From a virus, in IMG/VR virus record IMGVR_UViG_3300006735_000013, positions 62,001-126,000 of that record: DNA of 64,000 nucleotides; one strand, 5' to 3'. Below, piece by piece: positions 49,101 through 57,971 of this stretch. The stretch's first letter is position 1, and the number at the start of each line of letters is the position of its first letter. Made by a program: the position numbers and the translations under genes. The notes under the pieces are model-generated. The model saw only the letters and a list, made by a program, of their open reading frames with translations, did not search any database and was not told the origin of the DNA.

Positions 49101-51596
49101 CTATATGCTCACATGAGCAAAACCTTCTTTTCTTTCGATGTTTATCTGCATGTCGACACAATCCTTTAGGCTGTCTAAGTGTGAAATGAGGATCACCGTC
49201 TTAAAATACCCCTTTATCATGTCGAGAATTCGAACAAACCCTTCCATATTCTCTTCATCTAGTGCCGTGCCCGGCTCGTCTAATATAAATAGATCAGACT
49301 TCGGTAAATTTGAAACAGTCAAGAATGCTAAGCGGATGGCCATTGAGGCTATAGTTTTTTCAGCTCCTGAACCCATTTCCAAAGGTCTTGGTTCATGCTT
49401 TGCATGTTTGATAAATATGTCCAGCTTGTCTTCACTGTTCTGAATGAAAACTTCAAAGTCTACAATATTTGTAAGTATCTTAGCTATTTCTTGATTTATA
49501 TGAGGTAACCTTCGCTTGATTACCTCATATGACACACCATTAGGATGGCAACAAGTCATCAGCAGGTGGTAGGCTGCAAAGTTTTGTTCTAGATCTTTCT
49601 TTTCTTTTAGCTGAGATTTGGTATGTTTTAGTTTTTGTTCTAGCGATCCGTGTCTCTGGTGTAGTTTCATGATCTTGTTTTCACACCCTTCTATTGAAAC
49701 CTCCTTCTCTCTAACTGCATTTTGCATCTGCTTTAGTTGAGAAAGTAATTGCTTCAAGTTTTCTATCGCTTCCTTATTCTGGTTGTATTCCTCGCTTTTA
49801 TTCTTCAAGTTTTCGAGCTCGACTTGTTCCCGGAACAGCAGGGCGTCAGCTCGTTCAACAACAATCTTGGACGTAGCTATTGCTGTAGCAATATCGCCCT
49901 TCTTTTGCACCAGCATATCGTATTTGTTTAAGTGATCTTCTACAATGCCGGGGTTCAAGTCTCTAATTTGTAGACCTATGTTGTTGGTGGATACAGCATT
50001 CTCCTTCATCCTACTATCATATATCTGAATCAATTCACCAGCTTTGTGAGCATCCTTAATAAATTTACAAGATGGGTATTTGCTACCACAGGGAACTTCA
50101 GACAACAGATCATGCCTCCTACTATACCTTGTTTTTTCATCTGAAAAGCCAGCCATCTCCTTTATCAGCTCACTCAATTCACTTTTTTTATTATCTAAAA
50201 TAATCTTCTTTTCCCTATAGGAAGATACCTCAAAACTATCCAAAAAGTCACTAATCTTTACAAATCTAACTTCATCTTCCTCTACTTGTCTCTGAGTTTT
50301 CAGCCTATTTGCATTGGCTTCTAGTATGATTCTTTCTTTTCTGTCAATTTCCTGCTGTGTCAACACCGGATCAATGATCTCGGCCGGTACAGAGTCTATC
50401 TTTTCCGATAGTTGTTTTAAGCTTGTTGACAAATCTTGCAAATCTTCTCTCATGCACTTACATTCTGCCTTGTGTGTTTCAATGCCTAGTTCGCTTTTTG
50501 TGATGTCTAACTTGATCGATTTGATCTCTTTTTCAAAATCAGTGCCTTCGAGTCGTTTCAAGGCAACTTTTGTTGCTGCCGACTCCTCTTTTGCTATTTT
50601 GAATTTTTTATCAAAAATTTCCAAATCTAAAAACTTAGCTAAGAATTCTTTTCTCTTTGTTGATCCCTCATTGATGAAAGATAGAGAATCTATTTGGCTT
50701 GCCATTGAGGTAGCTAAAAAATCACCAAGTGTGCCGAAATACTTTCTAACATTTCTATCCGTATCCTGCCTTGATGTTCCGTTCAATTCCACAACAGTAC
50801 CTGACATGTCTTTGCTATAAAATTCAAGATCAGTACTTGCTTCGAGTGTTTCTACACCTTTTAATCTTTTCTTATATTTTTCTGATGTTCTCTCTACCAC
50901 ATATTCTGTGTCATCTATTTTTATAGTTGCAGTGGCTTTACATAGAGGCATGTTCTGGTTTATGATATTTAGGTTTTTACGAATAGATTTACTAGTTGAG
51001 TTATACATAGAATACAGAAGTGTGTCCACAATTGATGACTTTCCGGAATAATTCTTTCCAAAAATCCCCACAATGCCTTCCAGTTTGGTAAAATCAATAG
51101 AGTTGCCCAAACCATAATTGAAAAGGCTATCCCACTCTAGACTCTGTAGGGACCAATGGACGTTCCTCATCACATCCTCGTCCTCTTCAATACGCGTGTT
51201 ATATTTCTTATTTAGATCGTATACCTTTTTCATTACCTCATCTGTAACGTCAAACTCCTTTAGGTATTCTGACATTAGATCTTCTTGGGTCTTGAGGTCT
51301 CTCAGGTCCTGTTTTTTGATTCCTTCTGGTGCTTCAACTGTTATTTGCTTGCCGGCGGCGCGGTTCAAGTAAGTTACCGACTCCGGGTTGTAGCGGTATT
51401 TTACTACATCGACGGCTTTTCTAACTTTATCAAGAGTAACATTCTCGTTCGAGACTATACGCAAACGTGCACCAGAGGGCGGTTTTGCTCTAGGTAAGTT
51501 TCCTGATTTTGTTAGCTCTAAAGTGACAAAGGGTTTGGGGTTCTCAAAAGTGATAAGTCTATTGGTAAACTTGTCCTTACTTTCAATATCCCACAA
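49101..51596 (-). CDS. recombination nuclease ATPase subunit, T4 gp46/Rad50-like, in frame with gp47
   Basis: 831 codons from a TTG. The SMC-type ATPase has Walker A GKNYSGKSS near 180, a long coiled coil with a zinc-hook-like CGSKYPSC near 510, signature MGSGAEKT near 755 and Walker B FILDEPGTALDEEN near 790. The first 140 residues are not gp46: they continue gp47 (DKGYLLWDIESKDK, then FVTLEL), being its C-terminal region. The frame is open without a break from the TGA at 51642 that ends gp47. The true gp46 start may be ATG 51170 (GAGG 5 bases upstream) or none, if the two are joined. With gp47 it resects DNA ends for recombination. Confidence 0.9.
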   Translation of the reverse strand: MWDIESKDKFTNRLITFENPKPFVTLELTKSGNLPRAKPPSGARLRIVSNENVTLDKVRKAVDVVKYRYNPESVTYLNRAAGKQITVEAPEGIKKQDLRDLKTQEDLMSEYLKEFDVTDEVMKKVYDLNKKYNTRIEEDEDVMRNVHWSLQSLEWDSLFNYGLGNSIDFTKLEGIVGIFGKNYSGKSSIVDTLLYSMYNSTSKSIRKNLNIINQNMPLCKATATIKIDDTEYVVERTSEKYKKRLKGVETLEASTDLEFYSKDMSGTVVELNGTSRQDTDRNVRKYFGTLGDFLATSMASQIDSLSFINEGSTKRKEFLAKFLDLEIFDKKFKIAKEESAATKVALKRLEGTDFEKEIKSIKLDITKSELGIETHKAECKCMREDLQDLSTSLKQLSEKIDSVPAEIIDPVLTQQEIDRKERIILEANANRLKTQRQVEEDEVRFVKISDFLDSFEVSSYREKKIILDNKKSELSELIKEMAGFSDEKTRYSRRHDLLSEVPCGSKYPSCKFIKDAHKAGELIQIYDSRMKENAVSTNNIGLQIRDLNPGIVEDHLNKYDMLVQKKGDIATAIATSKIVVERADALLFREQVELENLKNKSEEYNQNKEAIENLKQLLSQLKQMQNAVREKEVSIEGCENKIMKLHQRHGSLEQKLKHTKSQLKEKKDLEQNFAAYHLLMTCCHPNGVSYEVIKRRLPHINQEIAKILTNIVDFEVFIQNSEDKLDIFIKHAKHEPRPLEMGSGAEKTIASMAIRLAFLTVSNLPKSDLFILDEPGTALDEENMEGFVRILDMIKGYFKTVILISHLDSLKDCVDMQINIERKEGFAHVSI

Positions 51597-51641
51597 TAAG
51601 TAACCCTTATCTAATGATTCGCCGAAGTTTTGCTGGACTGT

Positions 51642-52238
51642 TCAACCTGCATACCAAACTCTGCCTTCGGCGTCAAGTTGCTGGGTCTTGTGTATATCGC
51701 CAAGGAAAGCGAAGTCAAAACTATCAAAAATGCTAATATCATGATCCCCTCCGAGGGTCCAATTTTGGTCAGTCTTAGACTTGTCTATGGACCCGTGATA
51801 TAGTGCTATATTAATTATATCCTTATTTGTAGGTTTTACCCAGTTTTCTTCGTCAAATACTGACAGGACATTTAGACAGAAATTCTTATCTATGTTAGTC
51901 TCGCCAGCATTTCTAAGCAGTATAAGGTTAGGATTACTAATCGCCCTAACAATTGGCGATATTGCATCCTGTCTGCTATCATTCCTCAAATTGCCGTCAT
52001 GGTTTCCCAAGATAATATATGTGGGTGCAATAGCCGCCAGATTCACAAAGAATTCGCGACAAAGGTCAACAAATTCTGGTGAAATTTGAGTTTTAGTGTG
52101 GGCGATATCGCCGCAATGAATGATATAGTCTACTTTCTCTTCTTTTATTGATTTGTATAGTTGCTTGAATACTTCTCTATATTCAAAGTGATATTTTAGA
52201 TTCCGGATATGGGTGTCCGCAATATGAGCAAATCTCAT
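51642..52238 (-). CDS. recombination nuclease subunit, T4 gp47/Mre11-like, ended early by TGA
   Basis: 198 residues, shorter than T4 gp47 (339). All phosphoesterase motifs are present: DTH at 8-10, CGDIAH with Asp 44, GNHD at 78-81, ALYHGSI, and GDIHKTQ near 180. It stops with VWYAG and TGA, where relatives continue with YxGSxxQQNFGE. In the same frame after the TGA the sequence goes on as TVQQNFGESLDKGYLLWDI. So the core enzyme is whole but its C-terminal partner-binding region is beyond the stop. It may be a nonsense mutation, a sequencing error or a recoding site. A sigma70 promoter and a GGAGG site precede ATG. Confidence 0.9.
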   Translation of the reverse strand: MRFAHIADTHIRNLKYHFEYREVFKQLYKSIKEEKVDYIIHCGDIAHTKTQISPEFVDLCREFFVNLAAIAPTYIILGNHDGNLRNDSRQDAISPIVRAISNPNLILLRNAGETNIDKNFCLNVLSVFDEENWVKPTNKDIINIALYHGSIDKSKTDQNWTLGGDHDISIFDSFDFAFLGDIHKTQQLDAEGRVWYAG

Positions 52239-52267
52239 TTATCCTCCGATAATTATGTTCTGGATAT

Positions 52268-52296
52268 AGTATAGCAGTGATTGCTGAGGGTGTCAA
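52268..52296 (-). promoter_or_regulatory. sigma70-type promoter of gp47
   Basis: TTGACA (52296-52291), 17 bases, TATACT (52273-52268) on the minus strand, adjacent to the stop codon of the 56-residue gene. The leader would be about 22 bases long. Nearly consensus, so early host-driven expression of the recombination genes is likely. Confidence 0.8.
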
Positions 52297-52467
52297 CTAA
52301 ATTCTTTTTAGTCCTAACTCTTCCAGTTCTACCGGTGAGAGTTTTTCTAGAATGATTTCAAACGCCATCTTTTCTGATTCGGTAAGAGCTTCGAGGTCAC
52401 CTGTTTCTGCAAGGTGGTCCATCTCTTCTTTGATGATTTCTTTTAGTCTTCTTTTTGTAATTTGCAT
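52297..52467 (-). CDS. 56-residue helical protein of unknown function
   Basis: ATG at 52467 with AGGAG 6 bases upstream, TAG at 52297. The product (MQITKRRLKEIIKEEM, then MAFEIILEKLSPVELEELGLKRI) has the look of a two-helix protein, basic at the start and acidic in the middle. Small proteins with an MxITKxxLKxIIKEEx start are common in marine T4-like phages, without known function. It lies between primase and gp47 and directly touches the gp47 promoter. Confidence 0.75.
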   Translation of the reverse strand: MQITKRRLKEIIKEEMDHLAETGDLEALTESEKMAFEIILEKLSPVELEELGLKRI

Positions 52468-52476
52468 TTTAGGCTC

Positions 52477-53394
52477 CTAAAAATCAAGTTTATAATGTAA
52501 ATAGTCTAAATCTGTTATAAAGTCTGCATTTTGTTTTCGAGATAAGAACTCAGTTCTCGGCATCTCAGCCAGGTCAGCATATGGCTTTACCGGGATGCTC
52601 TTACTAGCTATCCCGTATTCTCTGAGCTTCTTTGCTATCCCAAGCTCTTTTACTTTTGCATCTTCGTCTAAAGCAAGGTACACTTCGCTTTTGTTGCGAC
52701 AAATTTTTTGAAACAATTTATGGTTCTCTCGCAGGCTAGATCCAAGAATCGGAATACAATTCTTATGTCGTATTGCATCAAATGCGCCTTCGACAATTAT
52801 TATATCATCTTCCCAATCAATATTTATATCATTAAAAACGAGATCTTTGCTTGCTCTTGGGTTTTTGTATTTCATCCAGTCATCTGTATACGAGCGAGCT
52901 ACAAAATAATTCAGTTGGCCTTTTCTATTGAAAGACGGTATTATAATACGACCTTCGTATTCGCCAAAATCACAAAAGCCAATTTTCCACCTGAGAATAT
53001 CCAAGTCTGTAATGTCTCTGGAATATAAGTACTTCAAAGCTTTCTGCTTTTCACCAGTCTTAGGTCCGGTTAGCGTCTTGAACTCATCTGGTAGAGAAAC
53101 TATCTGATCTGGTGAGGTTTCCTGCTCATTGAATATAAATTCGTATTGTGCAAGGTCGATATCCTCTGCCAGGGAGGACCACTGAGCATAATAATCTGGT
53201 GCATATTTGCTTATAAGATACGATATTTTGTTGCCGGAAAAGCCACAAACCCAGCACTTAAAGGCATTTTTCTCAATATTTACAGACAGTTTTAGCTTTT
53301 CGTGCTCACACTTTGGGCATCGAAACAGCATCTCGCCGCCGGAAAGCCAATGCCGACCTAGAGCCCTACTAAGAATTTCCCTCTTCTCTGACAA
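52477..53394 (-). CDS. DNA primase, zinc finger plus TOPRIM
   Basis: 305 residues. Makes RNA primers for lagging-strand synthesis. N-terminal zinc finger C26, C29, C47, C50 (CPKC...CWVC). The TOPRIM domain has IIIVEGAFDA (Glu 202) and LALDEDAK (Asp 243 and 245), the DnaG-type metal site. It overlaps the end of the RuvC-like gene by 26 bases and is followed 9 bases later by the 56-residue gene. It lacks a helicase domain; the DnaB-type helicase is encoded at 10.3-11.7 kb. Together with DnaE this gives a bacterial-style replisome. Confidence 0.93.
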   Translation of the reverse strand: MSEKREILSRALGRHWLSGGEMLFRCPKCEHEKLKLSVNIEKNAFKCWVCGFSGNKISYLISKYAPDYYAQWSSLAEDIDLAQYEFIFNEQETSPDQIVSLPDEFKTLTGPKTGEKQKALKYLYSRDITDLDILRWKIGFCDFGEYEGRIIIPSFNRKGQLNYFVARSYTDDWMKYKNPRASKDLVFNDINIDWEDDIIIVEGAFDAIRHKNCIPILGSSLRENHKLFQKICRNKSEVYLALDEDAKVKELGIAKKLREYGIASKSIPVKPYADLAEMPRTEFLSRKQNADFITDLDYLHYKLDF

Positions 53395-53923
53395 CGCTGT
53401 CTCCCGCTAAAGCTACAATAATACTATCGCACATATCTAAAACCCCTGGTTTTGGGTTTCCATGCTTTGTATATTGTATCTCAATGCTGGGGTACTTGTC
53501 AATAACAAATTCTAAAACTTTTTGCTTTGCGTTATCCCCTCGCTTGATTGACACTCCGGCGCGCTTACGTGCTGAGGTAGCAGCGATCATTTGTGGTTCT
53601 ATTTGAAAAATATCTGCACACAACCATGATACTATGCCATTAAATCGCGACAAAGTCGAGAGGGTCTGCGCAGAAGAGAAGCCTGATCTAAACGAATGCA
53701 GTGATTGTTCTATGAATATAGAGTCAAGATGGTGCCGGTCCTGAATATCTTGGAGTTTGTCACGTATGTGGCGCGCCTTATGGTATATCGATGAAAAGTG
53801 CCTCTTGTTTCTGGTGTCCCAGAAAGAAGTTTCCACTATTTTGCCATCCTGCAGCACTGTTGCGCCGGTGATAGATGTTGATATGTCAAGCCCTAGCGTT
53901 ACGCATTTCTTTGAGTTTTTCAA
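53369..53923 (-). CDS. RuvC-like Holliday junction resolvase
   Basis: 184 residues. RNase H-fold endonuclease that cuts four-way junctions. Acidic residues are in place: Asp 13 in LGLDIST, Glu 72 in IFIEQSL, and Asp 163 and 166 in VLDMCDSIIVALAG. T4 itself uses gp49 (endonuclease VII), so this is a different solution for clearing branched DNA before packaging. The gene lies between the J-domain gene (38-base overlap) and the primase (26-base overlap). Confidence 0.85.
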   Translation of the reverse strand: MKNSKKCVTLGLDISTSITGATVLQDGKIVETSFWDTRNKRHFSSIYHKARHIRDKLQDIQDRHHLDSIFIEQSLHSFRSGFSSAQTLSTLSRFNGIVSWLCADIFQIEPQMIAATSARKRAGVSIKRGDNAKQKVLEFVIDKYPSIEIQYTKHGNPKPGVLDMCDSIIVALAGDSVVREEGNS

Positions 53924-54536
53924 TATATTTATCCATTACTATTTCTCTAACCTCCTCATCTCCATGATACCAATTCCAAACAGCAGAGTTCTTTATCTCA
54001 TTTATCTTTTTCTCTAAAATGCTGTTTCTCTCTTTCATGAGCCCTATTTGCTTTTCGGTGGGCGGAGGTGGCTCAATTCCAAGCTCTTCTGCTACTTGCA
54101 CTATACCATAGTAATCATTTTTTTCAAAGCTATCTCTTGCTTTTTCAAATAAAGCCTCTTTGTACTTTCTTTCAAACTCCGAAGAGGATAGTAGCTTATC
54201 TGGGTGTGTTTTGAGTGCTATTTTCCTAAATACTTGTTTTAGATTTTGATCTTTTTCTTCTTTTTCTATCTCGATTCTCTCTCCGTCATCAGTGGGCGGT
54301 TTAATTTCAACAGGAGGGGGTGACGGTTCTTTTTTGTTTTCTTCTTGTTTGTCTTCTTTTTTTTCTTGCTTGTTTTCTTTCTTTTTTTCTGGAGCAGGAG
54401 ATGAATCTAATCGCGAACCTAGGGACTCACTAAATTCGGAAAAAGCATTTTGAAACATTGTTTCGGACTCTTCCAGAGTACTCTTCAGATATTTAGATCG
54501 TATAACGAGCAGCCTATATTTGCCCTGAGTGTCCAC
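53886..54536 (-). CDS. J-domain protein
   Basis: 216 residues. N-terminal helix (MDTQGKYRLLVIRSKYLKSTLEESETMFQNAFSEF), then a long Lys/Glu/Pro linker. A J-domain-like region begins near residue 98: LKQVFRKIALKTHPDKLLSSSEFERKYKEALFEKARDSFEKNDYYGI, with HPD at 111-113. J-domain proteins stimulate the ATPase of host DnaK and bring clients to it. Here it might help in virion assembly or take over DnaK for replication (inference). The C-terminus is helical and charged. Its start lies 9 bases after the upstream structural gene, and it overlaps the RuvC-like gene by 38 bases. Confidence 0.82.
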   Translation of the reverse strand: MDTQGKYRLLVIRSKYLKSTLEESETMFQNAFSEFSESLGSRLDSSPAPEKKKENKQEKKEDKQEENKKEPSPPPVEIKPPTDDGERIEIEKEEKDQNLKQVFRKIALKTHPDKLLSSSEFERKYKEALFEKARDSFEKNDYYGIVQVAEELGIEPPPPTEKQIGLMKERNSILEKKINEIKNSAVWNWYHGDEEVREIVMDKYIEKLKEMRNARA

Positions 54537-54545
54537 ATACTTCTC

Positions 54546-55745
54546 CTAAAAATCTATTCTCATCTTTATCATGAAGTCCCTGTTTGGCGTTTTCTTAATG
54601 GGGTTTGCAAGAGTGGCCACTGCAATCAAATTTTTGTTCTCGTCATATATACCAACCTTTGACACATAGGTTGTGCTAACATATGGTGCATCGAAGTTTT
54701 CAAAATCAGAATTTGTTATATTTGCAATGTTTATACTTGGCTCAATGTATGATCTAGAATTCGAAGTTGATGTGTTGTTGCTTTTTGAAAGAAAAGTTGG
54801 GTTAGACGAGAATGAATAGGCGCCCTTTTCAGCAAAAGTAAACATTGTTAGTGTGGGTATTTTGTTTGTTCCCTTGAAATTTATTTCATAACTGGAGGAT
54901 AGTACACTTTGGCTTGTAACGGAAGTCCCAACAGTTGGCAGGCCGGTGCCAAAATTTATCCAAGTAGGGTCAGTAGAGCCCACTGACGTAAAGTGATCCT
55001 TATATCCTGATCCTTGGGCCCAAGCACCAGTTAGCAGCATCATTCCCTGCTCGTAAATAACATAGCCAGCAGTGGATCCAGTTAGGGATCCTGTTGTTTC
55101 TATTAGTAGACCGTCTTTATTTGTGTCTTTTACTTGTGCCACGAGTGTGCCAGTTACATAGTAGTTTAGCTCAATCGACCCAGGGTCAAGCCTTGATCCA
55201 TAAAATATCCCGGGGACACAAATCATATTTACTTTCTTTGTCCCTAGGTCACTGTAATCAAAAGATTGTATAAACTTGTCTCTACTATTAATTACGTTCT
55301 TTAGTGCTCTAATATATTTCTTGTTATCTGCAGCAATGGTCATAGCACCAACGTCGGCAAAGCCAATACTGCTAAATTCAACCCCCTCATCAACAAAGAT
55401 TCTGCTCAAGCCGGCTTTCATTGGATAACTTTGGGTAACCTGTGCTCCAAGAGCGAACTGCGATTGATCGTCAAAGTTTCTAGTAGATATACTCCTGTTA
55501 GCATACCTAGTGGTATCCTTCTCTATAAATGAATAGACTAAGGAGTCGGCTGGTCTGTTTATATTTATCTCGTGAAGGCTTATCTCGCCATTTGAAATAT
55601 GCTTTTCTTTATTGGAAAAGTCGCCGTTTTGAAGGATTTCTAAATTTTTATAGACAGAACCGCTGTGCACAGTAAACTTATAGGCAGGCTTAGCCACCAG
55701 GGTACTGTAAATCAAATCCTGCGGGCCAAACCGTTTATAAGACAT
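54546..55745 (-). CDS. tail/baseplate structural protein, paralogue of the next upstream gene
   Basis: 399 residues, beta-rich, Ser/Thr/Asn-rich, with one or two Cys. The end, with VSKVGIYDENKNLIAVATLANPIKKTPNRDFMIKMRIDF, matches the end of the protein at 55747-56814 (VTTVGLYSADNELLAVAKLSEPLRKDPTNELTLRVRLDY). The middle GTLVAQVKDTNKDGLLI and GYVIYEQGMMLLTGAWAQG also parallel it. So the two genes come from a duplication. Such proteins are found in baseplates of large myophages; exact place unknown. Confidence 0.7.
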   Translation of the reverse strand: MSYKRFGPQDLIYSTLVAKPAYKFTVHSGSVYKNLEILQNGDFSNKEKHISNGEISLHEININRPADSLVYSFIEKDTTRYANRSISTRNFDDQSQFALGAQVTQSYPMKAGLSRIFVDEGVEFSSIGFADVGAMTIAADNKKYIRALKNVINSRDKFIQSFDYSDLGTKKVNMICVPGIFYGSRLDPGSIELNYYVTGTLVAQVKDTNKDGLLIETTGSLTGSTAGYVIYEQGMMLLTGAWAQGSGYKDHFTSVGSTDPTWINFGTGLPTVGTSVTSQSVLSSSYEINFKGTNKIPTLTMFTFAEKGAYSFSSNPTFLSKSNNTSTSNSRSYIEPSINIANITNSDFENFDAPYVSTTYVSKVGIYDENKNLIAVATLANPIKKTPNRDFMIKMRIDF

Positions 55746-55746
55746 T

Positions 55747-56814
55747 TTAGTAGTCCAGTCTGACCCTCAAGGTCAATTCGTTGGTTGGATCCTTTCTAAG
55801 TGGTTCTGATAATTTAGCCACTGCCAGTAACTCATTGTCTGCAGAGTAAAGGCCAACAGTTGTGACATATGATCTAGGGGGATTCATGTTGTCGTTATTC
55901 TTAACTCGGACCGTACTTGAACTTAGGTAAGTTGGATTAGAGCTATAGTTGAATTCATTATGATTTGCTCTACAAAAATAAATCGTAGAATTCAACTCTG
56001 TAGTGTTATTGAATGATATGTTGTGTATTCTTCTTGTCAGGCCAGTTGCAATCCTAGAAATGGTAGAGCCGGTTGCTAACGAGTGGATATCGCCGCGCAA
56101 AGAGCCAGTCATCAAGACAGAGCCGGCTGCGGAGCCGGCCGGGCCCTGCATGACTGAGGAAGTTAATACTGCAACGCCGGCCTGATAATATATGAGGCCC
56201 AGCTTCTTTCCACTTTCCTTATCAGAAAGTATACCATATTCACCTGCTGGTGAATTTGTATAATACGTTGTTAGCGATCCAGTATCGTTTATTGTAAGTC
56301 TAGATGCGTGACCCGATGATGCCGAGTAAGCTGAACCGGTTCCAAGTATCATAGAGAAGCTTCCCTTCTTTATCTCATCCTTTACAAGAAGTCTTGAAAA
56401 ATTTATGAAGAACGCGTCACTATGCTTCGTTCCGGATGACAAATCGCCATCAGCATCAAATTCCCTAACAGATCCGGATGCGTTGAATCCTGCCAATATT
56501 TGAGCCATCTGGGAATATATATTCAATTTCTTTGTGTGATCTGTATTTGTAGAAGCTGTAGAATAAACTGCATTTGATGAATATCCATATGATACATCAA
56601 AGATGTGATTAGCTGATGAGCTTAGATGTGGATAGTCATACACCGAATTGAACATTGCATGAGAAAACGTCTTTATGTTTTCTGTGCTAGCATTATCGGT
56701 CGCAGTATAGGTCGAATGAACCATTGACCCAGTTATTGGTATAACTTCGTGAAGCAAAGTTCTAGAAGATGTCCTATCTGCTTCTGAAAATGCTTTAAAA
56801 AATGTATTGGCCAT
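55747..56814 (-). CDS. tail/baseplate structural protein, first member of a tandem pair
   Basis: 355 residues. Beta-rich, with repeated SGSA/ASS segments. C-terminal domain (about 305-355) as in its neighbour, with VGLYSADNELLAVAKLSEPLRKDP and a final LRVRLDY strand. Middle segments SVMQGPAGSAAGSVLMTGSLRG and IYYQAGVAVLTSSVM resemble the neighbour's. It ends 1 base before the next start. The gene order, large tail proteins then this pair, suggests a place in baseplate or fibre attachment. Confidence 0.7.
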   Translation of the reverse strand: MANTFFKAFSEADRTSSRTLLHEVIPITGSMVHSTYTATDNASTENIKTFSHAMFNSVYDYPHLSSSANHIFDVSYGYSSNAVYSTASTNTDHTKKLNIYSQMAQILAGFNASGSVREFDADGDLSSGTKHSDAFFINFSRLLVKDEIKKGSFSMILGTGSAYSASSGHASRLTINDTGSLTTYYTNSPAGEYGILSDKESGKKLGLIYYQAGVAVLTSSVMQGPAGSAAGSVLMTGSLRGDIHSLATGSTISRIATGLTRRIHNISFNNTTELNSTIYFCRANHNEFNYSSNPTYLSSSTVRVKNNDNMNPPRSYVTTVGLYSADNELLAVAKLSEPLRKDPTNELTLRVRLDY

Positions 56815-56828
56815 TACTGTCTCCTAAG

Positions 56829-57938
56829 TTATGATTTCTTTACTATTCTGATTGGGATATCTATTGAGTATCCAGTTGTCACACCGACAATATTTATAAG
56901 CGTGTCAATATATTTGTAGCTAGATATTTCAGTACCTGTTTTGATTACAACTGCTGATGTTCCAGTGTTTCCCAGTTCGTCAAAAAGAGCTGTAGATTGC
57001 CTTACAAAGTCTGACGACCTAGGATAAAACCTCAATATCGATCCCAAAGGTCCAGGAAACGCCTCTCCTATTTCCGAAGGCGTTGATATGCTCTGATTTG
57101 AGTCTATAATACCAACGCGGCCAGGCGGTGGCGCGTTACCTTCGCCCGCGGGGCCGCGGCCGCCATTCTTCTCTACAAGCATCCGCGGATCGCCGGGGCG
57201 GCCCTCGACAAAAGTGGTGCCATCGTTCATGGCAACATAGTAGGAAGCTATACCATCATCATCAACAAACTGATTTGGCTGAGCCCTCGTAGAAGTTGGT
57301 ATTGCCCCGGGGTTTGGTGCATCATTTACTTGGTGTAATCTCAATAATCTATGATCCATTCTAATCAGAAATGCGGTTTCCATAAGGTCAGTATCTAGCA
57401 AGTGCTTGAATGACTGACCTCCTGCATCCGTGTTTATACCCTGGTCAATAGCTATATGATTTGTAGTATCTCCTGCCAGACCCGAATTGCTAACACCTCT
57501 GAGTATTCCTTGGTTAGCTTGGTCAAAAGGGGTTGCAGTTCCGTTTTGTTCAGTCCTAGTGTCAGCTAGTAATACATAGCCCGTATTAAAGCTCATCTTT
57601 CCGGCTGCGCCGTCGTGTTGTGCAGTGCCGTTGTTTAGTCTATTATTTGGTCTGAGAACCGGCATATATAGAATATTGTTTCTGCTGATTGTTATTAGCT
57701 TACTCTTCATCATAGAGGTATTGTTAGTGAATGCTTCAAGTACTGGAGTCTGCATTATCTCTAAATCATAAAATGCTGAGCCGCTAGTGTGGGCTCCGTT
57801 GAAAGAACCGTAATTTACTTCTTCATCTCCTAGGGCAAATTTTGTAATCTTAAAATTTCCTCTTGCCATTCGTTGCCGGCCGGCGTCTGTCAATACTGCG
57901 TCCAATATTATGTCGCCAGAATTGTCTAAAAATGCCAT
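56829..57938 (-). CDS. tail/baseplate structural protein, 369 residues
   Basis: The N-terminus AFLDNSGDIILDAVLTDAGRQRMARGNFKITKFALGDEEVNYG is a pattern I associate with conserved structural proteins of large marine phages (TDxGRxxlaxGxFxItkFalgDdexdY). The middle is a Gly/Pro/Asn-rich beta region (GGRGPAGEGNAPPPGRVGI), and the end has IVGVTTGYSIDIPIRI strands. The function in the baseplate is not known. It starts a group of three structural genes, with a 14-base motif 34 bases upstream and an AAGGAG site. Confidence 0.7.
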   Translation of the reverse strand: MAFLDNSGDIILDAVLTDAGRQRMARGNFKITKFALGDEEVNYGSFNGAHTSGSAFYDLEIMQTPVLEAFTNNTSMMKSKLITISRNNILYMPVLRPNNRLNNGTAQHDGAAGKMSFNTGYVLLADTRTEQNGTATPFDQANQGILRGVSNSGLAGDTTNHIAIDQGINTDAGGQSFKHLLDTDLMETAFLIRMDHRLLRLHQVNDAPNPGAIPTSTRAQPNQFVDDDGIASYYVAMNDGTTFVEGRPGDPRMLVEKNGGRGPAGEGNAPPPGRVGIIDSNQSISTPSEIGEAFPGPLGSILRFYPRSSDFVRQSTALFDELGNTGTSAVVIKTGTEISSYKYIDTLINIVGVTTGYSIDIPIRIVKKS

Positions 57939-57971
57939 AAAAGATACTCCTTTTTATATTGAAAATCAATA

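Noticed and set aside
51642-51644. UGA recoded as a sense codon throughout the genome
   Set aside because: Many other genes (thyX, the holin-like gene, the gp26-like gene and others) end in TGA at sensible places, so a changed code is unlikely; only the one site in gp47 is odd.
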